A stretch of DNA of 44,100 nt, from positions 1 through 44,100 of the IMG/VR virus record IMGVR_UViG_3300030101_003761, one strand, 5' to 3'. The translations under genes were made by a program, and so were the position numbers. Positions 1-5,188 of this stretch are shown piece by piece. Source of the DNA: a virus. The notes under the pieces were generated by a model. That model saw nothing but the letters and a program-made list of their open reading frames with translations. It did not search any database and was not told where the DNA came from. The stretch's first letter is position 1; each line of letters starts with the position of its first letter.

Positions 1-7
1 ACCGTTG

Positions 8-80
8 TAGCAAGCCGAGGATTCGAACCTCGCTGACGCTTCGCATTTGTGCGCCTTGCACCCCCCATCGGGGACTCGCT
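8..80 (-). tRNA. tRNA-like cloverleaf, non-canonical (possible degenerate tRNA)
   Basis: Read on the minus strand, a textbook T arm is present: 5-bp stem cgagg/cctcg closing the loop TTCGAAT (16-32). Seven-base acceptor strands AGCGAGT (80-74) and GCTTGCT (15-9) pair with two G-U wobbles, and the 41 nt between the 5' acceptor and the T stem is exactly the canonical class I spacing. The D and anticodon arms are wrong, however: instead there are hairpins CCCC-GAT-GGGG and CGCA-CAAA-TGCG, with no U33-type anticodon loop. CCA is not encoded (A then CAA). It starts 6 nt after the stop of the 87-446 gene, so it may be a 3'-end processing element or a decayed phage tRNA. A working tRNA is unlikely. 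Confidence 0.4.
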
Positions 81-86
81 ATGTGT

Positions 87-446
87 TTATGATGCCAGTA
101 TCATATCAATGCCATCCGACAAATCTCTGCTTCGTCGCGCATCCATCTCCACAGCACCAGCCATCTTCTTGGCGAACCATTGGTGAAACTGCTTCTCCTC
201 ATCCCCGAAGCATCCATACGTCTGGTTACGTAGGGTGACTCGGTTGCCGTTCGAATCGTAGGCTACGAGGTATGCAATCGTACTGCATACACCTGATGAG
301 TGGCTGATTTGATGACGGTATTCGATAGTAACCGTTGCTCCGTTCGGGGCTACAGTCATCACTGAGTCGTGACGGTCAGGAGTCATGCCAGTGACGATGA
401 ATTTATCCCAAGAAGTCAGGAAGTCAGTAAGTGTGGGTAATGCCAT
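87..446 (-). CDS. hypothetical protein, 119 aa, last gene of the left arm
   Basis: I do not recognise this family. The reading frame is clean and starts with MALPTLTDFL; the protein is mixed alpha/beta with a basic C-terminal third containing FHQWFAKKMAGAVEMDARRS and ends in an acidic/hydrophobic tail. It has no signal peptide, membrane segment or cysteine cluster. It is the last minus-strand cistron: a 61-nt hairpin lies 25 nt upstream of its ATG and a tRNA-like structure follows its stop codon. Its position among small genes on the strand opposite the virion block suggests an early or host-takeover role; that is inference from context only. Confidence 0.75.
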   Translation of the reverse strand: MALPTLTDFLTSWDKFIVTGMTPDRHDSVMTVAPNGATVTIEYRHQISHSSGVCSTIAYLVAYDSNGNRVTLRNQTYGCFGDEEKQFHQWFAKKMAGAVEMDARRSRDLSDGIDMILAS

Positions 447-471
447 GTCGTTGAAATTTTTCAGTTAATTA

Positions 472-532
472 AGAGTGGTTAAGTAATATATATCTCTCAA
501 TTACATTGAGATATATATTACTAAACCTCTCT
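472..532 (-). repeat. 61-nt inverted-repeat hairpin, copy A
   Basis: Arms 472-500 and 506-532 pair over about 25 bp around the loop ttaca, with a 2-nt bulge and two mismatches; the core arm is AGTAATATATATCTC. It is one of three copies (others at 1498 and 2790) with the same length, core and bulge position. It lies in the gap between the 545-742 and 87-446 genes. Copy A differs from B and C at the stem base, but some of the changes are compensated on the other arm, which argues for selection on pairing. No U-tract follows on the minus strand, so it is not a simple rho-independent terminator; an RNase III-type processing site or dimeric operator fits better. Confidence 0.85.
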
Positions 533-544
533 AAACATCCCAGC

Positions 545-742
545 TCAGAACGGCAGTTCCTCTGCTGATTCAAAGTAGTGATGTTTCGCCTTGTCTAAAT
601 ACATAAAGGCATCTATATCCCTACCCTGTGCCCACGCGGCCAGCCCCATCTTCGCGTAGTTGGTGCATTGTACGCACCGAATCGCCTTCCCACGGCGAAT
701 CCAACTCTCAAAAGTGCTACGTATTACTGTATCTCGTTCCAT
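545..742 (-). CDS. small hypothetical protein, 65 aa
   Basis: I chose the ATG at 742 (MERDTVIRSTFESW) because it directly follows the stop codon of the 39-codon gene at 744-863; the upstream in-frame ATGs (766, 841) would overlap that gene. The product is a short alpha-helical protein with two cysteines spaced as CVQC near residue 25 and a run KMGLAAWAQGRDIDAFMYLD that looks like a helical hairpin, similar in feel to a single TPR-like repeat. No family is recognised. It is the third cistron of the GP88 operon and precedes hairpin copy A. Confidence 0.65.
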   Translation of the reverse strand: MERDTVIRSTFESWIRRGKAIRCVQCTNYAKMGLAAWAQGRDIDAFMYLDKAKHHYFESAEELPF

Positions 743-743
743 T

Positions 744-863
744 TCATTTATCGTTTTGGTATTCATATGCTCGGTCTGCTTCCTCCATGATGTCGTACTC
801 GACCACGTCATCGTCATCACTCGGGTAATCGTACCCTTCACGCCAGTTTGTATTCATTGTCAT
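744..863 (-). CDS. very small acidic protein, 39 aa
   Basis: This short frame begins MTMNTNWREGYDY (ATG at 863; an alternative ATG is at 857) and is strongly acidic, with the run PSDDDDVVEYDIMEEAD. It sits 5 nt after the stop of the GP88-family gene and its TGA (746-744) is just upstream of the next gene's ATG at 742, so it fills the gap between two genes exactly. That tight packing, more than its length, is why I call it a gene. Small acidic phage proteins often act as DNA mimics or inhibitors; here that is only a possibility. Confidence 0.55.
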   Translation of the reverse strand: MTMNTNWREGYDYPSDDDDVVEYDIMEEADRAYEYQNDK

Positions 864-868
864 TTGTA

Positions 869-1477
869 TTAGTGCATTACTAGTCCCACCTTGCCTGAAT
901 CGTTGAACCATTTCGTAGCCATCACGTCCGACTTCATCGCATTAACGTATCCAGATTCGTTTAGTGAATCCTCGGTATCGAAGATTCGTGCATGGCGGTG
1001 TTTGTCGTAGTCGATGAGATCGTCACGCCTTCCACCCTCGCTGTATATAATATCGTAGTTGGATGGCATAGCTCTGTTAAGGAACAGCGGAATAGATTTC
1101 GTGTATGAGTAGAATCGAACGTGCGGTAAGGCTTTGGCGATTTCAACCCACTTGTCTATGTACTTATCTGAATAGTAGTCACCTGAATCGTGTACTCTCA
1201 AAATGTCAACTCGTTTCTCTCTGATTTCTGCAATCATATCACTCACGAATGAGTCTGATTTAGTTGCCTTGTAGCGGTATTGAAAAGCTGGGGCTACGTT
1301 ACTCCATACATATGCGCCTTTCTGAGCATAGCAGAACTTTGCACATTCACCCGCAAAGGGGCATGTTCGTTTGCCGTCCGAATCTTGAAAGGCGGGTATA
1401 CCGAAGTTGAAGACACGGAGTCCGATTAGGTCGCTCGTTCTCTTGAGTTTGGTGTTTTGGGTGATGAGATGTGGCAT
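869..1477 (-). CDS. GP88-family phage protein with cysteine cluster
   Basis: The 202-residue protein matches what I know of the Gene product 88 (GP88) family found in many phages. Its hallmark is a cysteine cluster CPFAGECAKFCYA (Cys39, Cys45, Cys49), followed by RVHDSGDYYS near residue 95 and RFYSYTKS near residue 121. The Cys pattern resembles the metal- or Fe-S-binding start of radical-SAM-like proteins, but the family's chemistry is not established to my knowledge. It is the first gene after hairpin copy B, whose base is 20 nt upstream of the ATG, and leads a three-gene unit (869-1477, 744-863, 545-742). Confidence 0.8.
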   Translation of the reverse strand: MPHLITQNTKLKRTSDLIGLRVFNFGIPAFQDSDGKRTCPFAGECAKFCYAQKGAYVWSNVAPAFQYRYKATKSDSFVSDMIAEIREKRVDILRVHDSGDYYSDKYIDKWVEIAKALPHVRFYSYTKSIPLFLNRAMPSNYDIIYSEGGRRDDLIDYDKHRHARIFDTEDSLNESGYVNAMKSDVMATKWFNDSGKVGLVMH

Positions 1478-1497
1478 TGAATTGAATTGAATGATTA

Positions 1498-1558
1498 AGA
1501 GTGTCTAAGTAATATATATCTCTCACTTACAGTGAGATATATATTACTAAGACTCTCT
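1498..1558 (-). repeat. 61-nt inverted-repeat hairpin, copy B
   Basis: Arms starting AGAGTGTCTAAGTAATATAT on the left and ending AAGACTCTCT on the right pair over about 27 bp around a 3-nt loop (tac), with a 2-nt bulge. It is nearly identical to copy C (2790-2850), including the flank aaagggttt on the right side. It separates the five-gene unit ending at 1571 from the GP88 unit beginning at 1477. Confidence 0.9.
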
Positions 1559-1570
1559 AAAGGGTTTCCA

Positions 1571-1906
1571 TCATTGTAGTCGTGTTAGAAAGTGTTGGTC
1601 TACGGGTATATCCTCGATGCTGTCCGCCCAAATCTCGTACTCTTCAAGCAGTTCCTCGGCGGTCTTGTCGAAGTTGTATCCCTCATCTCGCATATCCGCC
1701 CACCGCACCGCAGCACGTAGGGTTTCGATGCCGTGGTCAAACCGTGGCTTTGGGGTTAGGTCAAACCCAGTTCCCTTGAAAGCATCTTCGAGGATTCTTG
1801 TGTTGCCGCCGTCAGCCTTCATGTATGCGTCGATCAACGCGCACTCGAATCCGCCCGCCTTCTTCCGCCGTTCGTACAGCGCATCAATGTGCTTTTGTGT
1901 TTTCAT
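1571..1906 (-). CDS. hypothetical phage protein, 111 aa
   Basis: No family is recognised with certainty. The N-terminal half (KKAGGFECALIDAYMKADGG, then a segment with EDAFKGTGFDL) looks like a soluble helical phage protein; the C-terminal half is acidic (EELLEEYEIWADSIEDIP). Its ATG overlaps the stop of the preceding gene as ATGA (1903-1906), so translation is probably coupled. It is the last gene of the five-gene unit 2753-1571, followed 13 nt later by hairpin copy B. Confidence 0.75.
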   Translation of the reverse strand: MKTQKHIDALYERRKKAGGFECALIDAYMKADGGNTRILEDAFKGTGFDLTPKPRFDHGIETLRAAVRWADMRDEGYNFDKTAEELLEEYEIWADSIEDIPVDQHFLTRLQ

Positions 1907-2214
1907 TTGATTGGGGTTTCGAAGTTTGGTACGCCCAAGGTGTATCCGTCACGTGAATCGTGAAGGATAAGCATTGGATGGATGTCGATTGGATTGTTAT
2001 CGCCCCACAAATCAATGCCTTCTCCAATCACACCTCTCTCTTGTAGGTATGAGTACGCTTGTGTAAGGATGTTTCCTGTTGCATAGTCGTAGGGTATGAA
2101 CTTGGTTACGTTGTTTCGTTCGTCCTTGATTCGCACCCTTGCTCCACGTGTATTCGTGGGGCCATAGAACTGGATGTGTAAGGAACGTAGACGGGGAATG
2201 GAATTGTTGAACAT
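1903..2214 (-). CDS. hypothetical phage protein, 103 aa
   Basis: I start this gene at the ATG at 2214 (MFNNSIPRLRSLHIQF). The in-frame extension up to 2325 would overlap the lipoprotein gene at 2225-2386 completely and has an atypical composition. The protein is a compact alpha/beta polypeptide containing FYGPTNTRGARVRIKD, IPYDYATGNILTQAYSYL and GIDLWGDNNPIDIHPMLILH. I cannot name the family. Its stop overlaps the next start (ATGA), and it follows the lipoprotein gene by 10 nt. Confidence 0.7.
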   Translation of the reverse strand: MFNNSIPRLRSLHIQFYGPTNTRGARVRIKDERNNVTKFIPYDYATGNILTQAYSYLQERGVIGEGIDLWGDNNPIDIHPMLILHDSRDGYTLGVPNFETPIK

Positions 2215-2224
2215 AGGATTGATT

Positions 2225-2386
2225 TTATTGGTATGCTGGGCAAGGTGAAGATTTCGCACGGTGTTGCAAGTACGAAGTGTCTTGCATGCTTGACGTGACC
2301 GTGCATGAGGATAGAAGGATTGCAATCGCTGTCAAGTAGACAATACTCAACACGATAGGCAGTGTGTATGGGTGTGGCTTTTTCAT
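2225..2386 (-). CDS. small predicted lipoprotein, 53 aa
   Basis: The frame starts MKKPHPYTLPIVLSIVYL and has a classic short basic n-region, a hydrophobic core (IVLSIVYLTAIAILL) and a lipobox LSSC, with the acylated Cys at about residue 28; the mature part is only about 26 residues. Its ATG overlaps the stop of the 51-codon gene as ATGA (2383-2386). Being co-transcribed with soluble early genes and far from the holin, it is less likely to be a spanin than a membrane-modifying or superinfection-exclusion lipoprotein, comparable in size and plan to T5 Llp. That role is inference. Confidence 0.6.
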   Translation of the reverse strand: MKKPHPYTLPIVLSIVYLTAIAILLSSCTVTSSMQDTSYLQHRAKSSPCPAYQ

Positions 2387-2538
2387 TTGATTTCTTTTAA
2401 TGGGCCTTGGTTGCCGCGCTTTAGGATGTAACCTTGAATTAGCATCTTATCGATCGCGAGCGCAGACGCACTTGCTACGTCTACGCCCTTGTCAAGGTCT
2501 TTACCAAACTGGCTGAGGATTTTCGTGTACTCGTTCAT
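2383..2538 (-). CDS. small hypothetical protein, 51 aa
   Basis: The frame begins MNEYTKILSQFGKDLDKGVD and ends GPLKEIK. It is coupled at both ends by ATGA overlaps: its ATG overlaps the stop of the coiled-coil gene (2535-2538) and its TGA overlaps the lipoprotein's ATG (2383-2386). The sequence reads as two helices with a short turn (ASALAIDKMLIQGYILKRGN). No function can be given. The double overlap is strong evidence that it is translated. Confidence 0.6.
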   Translation of the reverse strand: MNEYTKILSQFGKDLDKGVDVASASALAIDKMLIQGYILKRGNQGPLKEIK

Positions 2539-2753
2539 TTTACTTTTGATTTGAATTCTACAATAACTTCTTGAATGCTCCGCAAGGCATCATACTGCTT
2601 CGTAAGACGCTCTACGTCCGCATTGGCGTCCGCTATCACCTGTTCGTACTCGGCGATGGACTTCCTCGTGAAGGCTAATAACTCTTTGTATTCAGAACAG
2701 TGATTGTTGAACTGAATTTCTGCACTCGATTGCACACGGTTTTGATTTGACAT
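2535..2753 (-). CDS. small coiled-coil protein, 72 aa
   Basis: After a short polar N-terminus (MSNQNRVQSSAEIQF) the rest is a heptad-like helix (YKELLAFTRKSIAEYEQVI, then ADVERLTKQYDALRSIQEVI), so a coiled-coil dimer is likely. It is the first gene of a five-gene unit preceded by hairpin copy C (36 nt upstream). Small coiled-coil proteins are common in phage early regions; a specific role cannot be read from the sequence. Confidence 0.75.
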   Translation of the reverse strand: MSNQNRVQSSAEIQFNNHCSEYKELLAFTRKSIAEYEQVIADANADVERLTKQYDALRSIQEVIVEFKSKVK

Positions 2754-2789
2754 TGAATTGAATTTTGGGATGGAACTTCGATTTGATTA

Positions 2790-2850
2790 AGAGTGTCTAA
2801 GTAATATATATCTCTCACTTATAGTGAGATATATATTACTAAGACTCTCT
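2790..2850 (-). repeat. 61-nt inverted-repeat hairpin, copy C
   Basis: Nearly identical to copy B: the same arms with core AGTAATATATATCTC, the same 2-nt bulge, and a 3-nt apical loop (tat instead of tac). It lies between the 2863-3090 gene and the five-gene unit beginning at 2753. The right flank aaagggttt(g/t) is shared with copy B. Confidence 0.9.
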
Positions 2851-2862
2851 AAAGGGTTTGGA

Positions 2863-3090
2863 TTATTGATTGGCCTGACGTAGCTCTTCTCGAGTACGTA
2901 AGTACGCTTGCTCTGGTGTCTCACCCTCGTGGATGACCAAAGAATTCGCGAGCCTCGGTTTGGATGATTTCTCGTATGCCTTTACTTCCGATCGGATGTA
3001 CGTGGCGGATACGTGCTGACGGTACTGGCGGATGCACAGACGCTCTGAAGAATTGGCTCGCATACGAGCTTTTTTTGCAAGTAGATTCAT
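2863..3090 (-). CDS. hypothetical basic protein, 75 aa
   Basis: A short, arginine/lysine-rich helical protein (MNLLAKKARMRANSSERLCI, then YRQHVSATYIRSEVKAYEKS) with an acidic C-terminal helix (ETPEQAYLRTREELRQANQ). No family is recognised. Its ATG lies 18 nt downstream of the base of the hammerhead ribozyme at 3109-3160, so self-cleavage would give this cistron its own mRNA with a 24-nt leader beginning AGUAAC and a 5'-hydroxyl. It stands alone between the ribozyme and hairpin copy C. Confidence 0.7.
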   Translation of the reverse strand: MNLLAKKARMRANSSERLCIRQYRQHVSATYIRSEVKAYEKSSKPRLANSLVIHEGETPEQAYLRTREELRQANQ

Positions 3091-3108
3091 GTGGACTGAA
3101 TTGAAATT

Positions 3109-3160
3109 GTTACTGACTCCCCGAAGGGAGTTTCGGCTATTGAAGCCTCATCAGAGTAAC
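3109..3160 (-). ncRNA. type I hammerhead ribozyme (self-cleaving RNA)
   Basis: All catalytic-core elements are present and correctly spaced on the minus strand. Stem I is GTTACT (3160-3155) paired with AGTAAC (3114-3109). The core box is CTGATGA (3154-3148). Stem II is GGCT-TCAAT-AGCC (3147-3135) with the required G10.1-C11.1 pair. The second box is GAAA (3134-3131). Stem III is CTCCC-TTCG-GGGAG (3130-3117), a 5-bp helix capped by a C(UUCG)G tetraloop. U16.1 (3116) and C17 (3115) follow, so cleavage is expected between 3115 and 3114. Both ends lie in stem I, which makes it type I. Stem I is only 6 bp and I see no obvious loop-loop tertiary partner, so the rate could be modest. Confidence 0.9.
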
Positions 3161-3174
3161 TGAAAAACAAGGTC

Positions 3175-3420
3175 TTATGAACCTTGCTGTTGCTTGATGA
3201 CTTCTAACAACTGAGCCTTAGTCATCTTAGACAGACCCTTTGCAGTAGTGGTCTTATTCTTTGATTGAGTCTTGACAACTTCGAGAGCCTCTACTTCAGC
3301 AGTCAACTGAGCCAAGAGTCGAAGGGCAAGAGCCTTTTTCTCTTTTGTAGTGTAGTACTTTGCTTTGTTAACAGCAGATTTAGTAGCAGCGAGAAGAGTG
3401 GTGGTGTTGGACTTAGCCAT
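3175..3420 (-). CDS. small basic protein with SAP/Rho-N-like C-terminus, 81 aa
   Basis: This is the first gene of the left arm. It is rich in Lys, Thr and Ala, with two helices (AATKSAVNKAKYYTTKEKKA and LRLLAQLTAEVEALEVVK) and a C-terminal LSKMTKAQLLEVIKQQ that resembles the helix-extended-loop-helix of SAP or Rho-N-type nucleic-acid-binding domains. A nucleic-acid-binding or nucleoid role is plausible but unproven. A 56-nt hairpin lies 19 nt upstream of the ATG, and the hammerhead ribozyme begins 14 nt after the stop codon, so its mRNA 3' end would be set by ribozyme cleavage. Confidence 0.75.
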   Translation of the reverse strand: MAKSNTTTLLAATKSAVNKAKYYTTKEKKALALRLLAQLTAEVEALEVVKTQSKNKTTTAKGLSKMTKAQLLEVIKQQQGS

Positions 3421-3439
3421 GGTTTTTGGGGTTTAAGAT

Positions 3440-3495
3440 GTTGTAATTAATAAAAGAAGATTCACAAGTGAATCATCTTCTTTTATTAATACAAC
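3440..3495 (-). repeat. 56-nt inverted-repeat hairpin upstream of the first left-arm gene
   Basis: Arms GTTGTA-ATTAATAAAAGAAG and its near-complement CTTCTTTTATTAAT-ACAAC pair over about 25 bp with one single-base and one 3-nt bulge and a tight AA-containing loop. The sequence is unrelated to the 61-nt family but has the same plan and position, with its base 19 nt upstream of an ATG. It probably forms the 5' leader of the left-arm transcript or serves as an operator for it. Confidence 0.8.
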
Positions 3496-4100
3496 TTCTA
3501 ATAGGGTCGGTGGATGGTCAGGGTTGAGTACAACTTGTTGTACTCATATAGGGGGTGGTGATTGTCCCTCGGCGGCCTATAAGAGCCAACTTGGTTGACA
3601 GGAAAGACCACGTATATGCGGACTTCTACCGTGTACACAGCGTACGGCACAAACACAGCAGTTGTTGTAGCTGTACAAAAAAGCTGAAAGTTTGTGCAAA
3701 ATCTTGCATACGTACGGTAGACAGATATCATAAGTGCGTTCGGGGGCATACGCGCTAGCGGCTGTACATATATATAATCCCCCAGATCTGTATTTCTCAC
3801 ATTTTTTTCAGTCCCGCTACCTTTTTCGCCATTTTCCGCCGTTTTTTCTGCGGCTGCGCGATTCTTTCCCAGAAATCTGCCGAAGTGTAATCCTTATGAT
3901 CCACAGGGGGTTACGCTTCCTCATGTAAACTGATAATTCAGGGTTGTTTTTTAGTTTTTTCTTGGTTAACTTTGACAGAGTAAACGGTTTTTTCAAGAAA
4001 ATACAACGATTCTTCTTGGTTTTTTTGTATATTCTGTTATTGATTCGACTTTAACGATTTCTTGGTGAACACGGGTCAACTGTGTTCGTGATTTAGGGGT
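3496..4100. other. divergent intergenic region, about 600 bp, no convincing gene
   Basis: The region separates the minus-strand left arm from the plus-strand virion block. Open frames here are short, overlapping and of odd composition. It holds a perfect 10-bp-arm palindrome (3525-3546), CGTACGG repeated at about 3641 and 3711, TTGACA at 3594, a T-rich tract (3800-3850), a 12-bp stem (3882-3893 with 3908-3919, two wobble pairs) and an inverted repeat GAACAC/GTGTTC (about 4065-4090). It is the natural place for left-arm promoters, a replication origin or a small RNA, but none is proven. Confidence 0.5.
3525..3546. promoter_or_regulatory. operator-like perfect palindrome
   Basis: TGAGTACAAC and GTTGTACTCA form perfect 10-bp arms around a 2-bp centre (TT). 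It sits about 105 bp upstream of the first left-arm ATG in the divergent region, where a dimeric repressor would be expected to bind. A candidate binder encoded in this window is the winged-helix protein at 6875-7312. As RNA it could also form a hairpin with a very tight loop. Confidence 0.5.
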
Positions 4101-4128
4101 ACCCTCGCAGCAATGCGGGGGTATTTTT
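4101..4128 (+). terminator. rho-independent terminator in the divergent region
   Basis: ACCCTCGCA-GCAA-TGCGGGGGT forms a 9-bp stem (one T-G pair) with a GNRA tetraloop, followed on the plus strand by atttttat. There is no T-run on the minus side, so it acts on plus-strand transcription. No plus-strand gene lies upstream in the window, which suggests either a small RNA in 3500-4100 or insulation of the late promoter just downstream. Confidence 0.7.
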
Positions 4129-4134
4129 ATGTCC

Positions 4135-4142
4135 TATATTTG
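4135..4142 (+). promoter_or_regulatory. Bacteroidetes -7 promoter element TATATTTG
   Basis: An exact match to TAnnTTTG, the -7 element of the Bacteroidetes housekeeping sigma factor, 15 nt before the ATG at 4158 and immediately after a terminator. The same motif recurs in front of several late genes. I see no clear -33 TTTG at the usual distance. Confidence 0.6.
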
Positions 4143-4157
4143 TTTTCAAAATATCTC

Positions 4158-4583
4158 ATGGCACTTTCTGTAACAATACAAGAGGAATTCATCCTAAACG
4201 GTAACGATAGGAGCAATACCCACACCAAAACGTACACTGTAACGCAGTTGCACCACCGTACGTATGACATTACAACCGCAGAGTCTAGTGTTTTGCTTTT
4301 TGGCTCTGCAAATGCAGCTGGCACATTAAAAAATGGTGATCTACAGTATTTAAGGATTACAAACCTTGACAATAGCGCTACAGTTACCCTTCGTATTCGT
4401 GATACGGCGCAAGAGTACTTCGTAAAGCTAAACGCAGGTGGATCGTACATACTTACAGAAGATCAACTCGACGCTGACGCTACAGGAGCTGAAGAATCGG
4501 TATCGCTTGCTCAAATAACTAAGATATCTGCCGTGGCTTCAAGCGGCACTGTTGCTTTAGAAGTATACGCAGCGGCTACGTAA
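4158..4583 (+). CDS. probable minor virion protein, beta-rich, 141 aa
   Basis: I place the start at 4158 (MALSVTIQEEF); the frame is open upstream to 4113, but that part overlaps the terminator hairpin and the promoter. The protein is almost entirely beta-strand-like (TYDITTAESSVLLFGS, YLRITNLDNSATVTLRI, ISAVASSGTVALEVYAA), with small residues and no membrane segment. Its plan resembles the two tandem proteins at 19017 and 19415: short N-terminus, a strand ending in I(K/T)N, and a C-terminal strand pair. A capsid-decoration or fibre-associated role is inferred. Confidence 0.7.
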   Translation: MALSVTIQEEFILNGNDRSNTHTKTYTVTQLHHRTYDITTAESSVLLFGSANAAGTLKNGDLQYLRITNLDNSATVTLRIRDTAQEYFVKLNAGGSYILTEDQLDADATGAEESVSLAQITKISAVASSGTVALEVYAAAT

Positions 4584-4593
4584 CCCACGCATT

Positions 4594-5169
4594 ATGCCTG
4601 ATCATAAAAAAAATTACATATCGCTTTACAACCTTCTCAAGAGAACGGCAGAAAGGAGAAAGGAAAAAGAGTCTGCCCGACTTGCTAGAAAGCAAATGGC
4701 AGATCCCGATAGATACGGAAATGTAGATGATGCCCTTCGTATGGATAAAGAAGAGGCTAGCAAGCGAGCCCTAGAGGCTGGTGCTGCGAGGGCTGGTGGT
4801 GCAGGTGGGGACGACTGGATGGATTCGCCAGGTGTGAAGGAAAGTAATGTGGCTGCTGGAGCTGACCCTGATAAGGCATTCAAGGAAAACATGAAGAATG
4901 CGGACATCGATAAAGAGTTGTCTGACCGACTTGAGGCGCTTGCAGCTCTAATTCAAAAACAAAAAGCAAACAAGCGTGAGAGACTAAAGAATAGACAAGA
5001 GTTCCTTAAGAATAACGCCTTTTATTTTGGTGATCCAGAAAGAGAAAGTAAAATCAATCGATTCCTTCAGGAGATGAATAGAGATAAGCAAAGAAAGCTT
5101 ACTGATAAATACGATTTGCGGGGGGTGCGGCCATCTTCTCGCTACAGAACAATAAGGGGTCGCTTCTAG
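4594..5169 (+). CDS. hypothetical charged coiled-coil protein, 191 aa
   Basis: The protein is highly charged and helical throughout (LLKRTAERRKEKESARLARK; DRLEALAALIQKQKANKRER), with a short glycine/alanine-rich segment (AARAGGAGGDDW) near residue 67 and a basic C-terminus (RPSSRYRTIRGRF). This fits a structural or scaffold-like phage protein. It follows the 4158 gene by 10 nt and shares its promoter. No family is recognised. Confidence 0.7.
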   Translation: MPDHKKNYISLYNLLKRTAERRKEKESARLARKQMADPDRYGNVDDALRMDKEEASKRALEAGAARAGGAGGDDWMDSPGVKESNVAAGADPDKAFKENMKNADIDKELSDRLEALAALIQKQKANKRERLKNRQEFLKNNAFYFGDPERESKINRFLQEMNRDKQRKLTDKYDLRGVRPSSRYRTIRGRF

Positions 5170-5188
5170 ATTATATAAAAACTTTCCC

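Noticed and set aside
1-80. 3' end of a tmRNA or an attachment site at a tRNA end
   Set aside because: The 5' acceptor strand is found at normal tRNA distance, there is no tag frame, and no integrase is visible in the window.
472-2850. Repeats as a CRISPR array
   Set aside because: Only three copies, more than 1 kb apart with genes between, each a long palindrome. There are no spacers or cas genes.
3498-3800. 100-codon minus-strand open frame in the divergent region
   Set aside because: Composition is odd (many Tyr, Pro and Val, no clear helices), it covers the palindrome at 3525, has no coupled neighbour and resembles no family. I treat it as chance.
3555-3928. Two plus-strand open frames of 67 and 64 codons in the divergent region
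   Set aside because: Both have atypical composition (Cys/His/Arg- and Phe/Leu-rich), no start context, and overlap each other and the minus-strand frame.
4113-4157. Upstream start for the first virion gene
   Set aside because: The 15 extra codons run through the terminator hairpin and the -7 promoter element; the ATG at 4158 gives a normal N-terminus.
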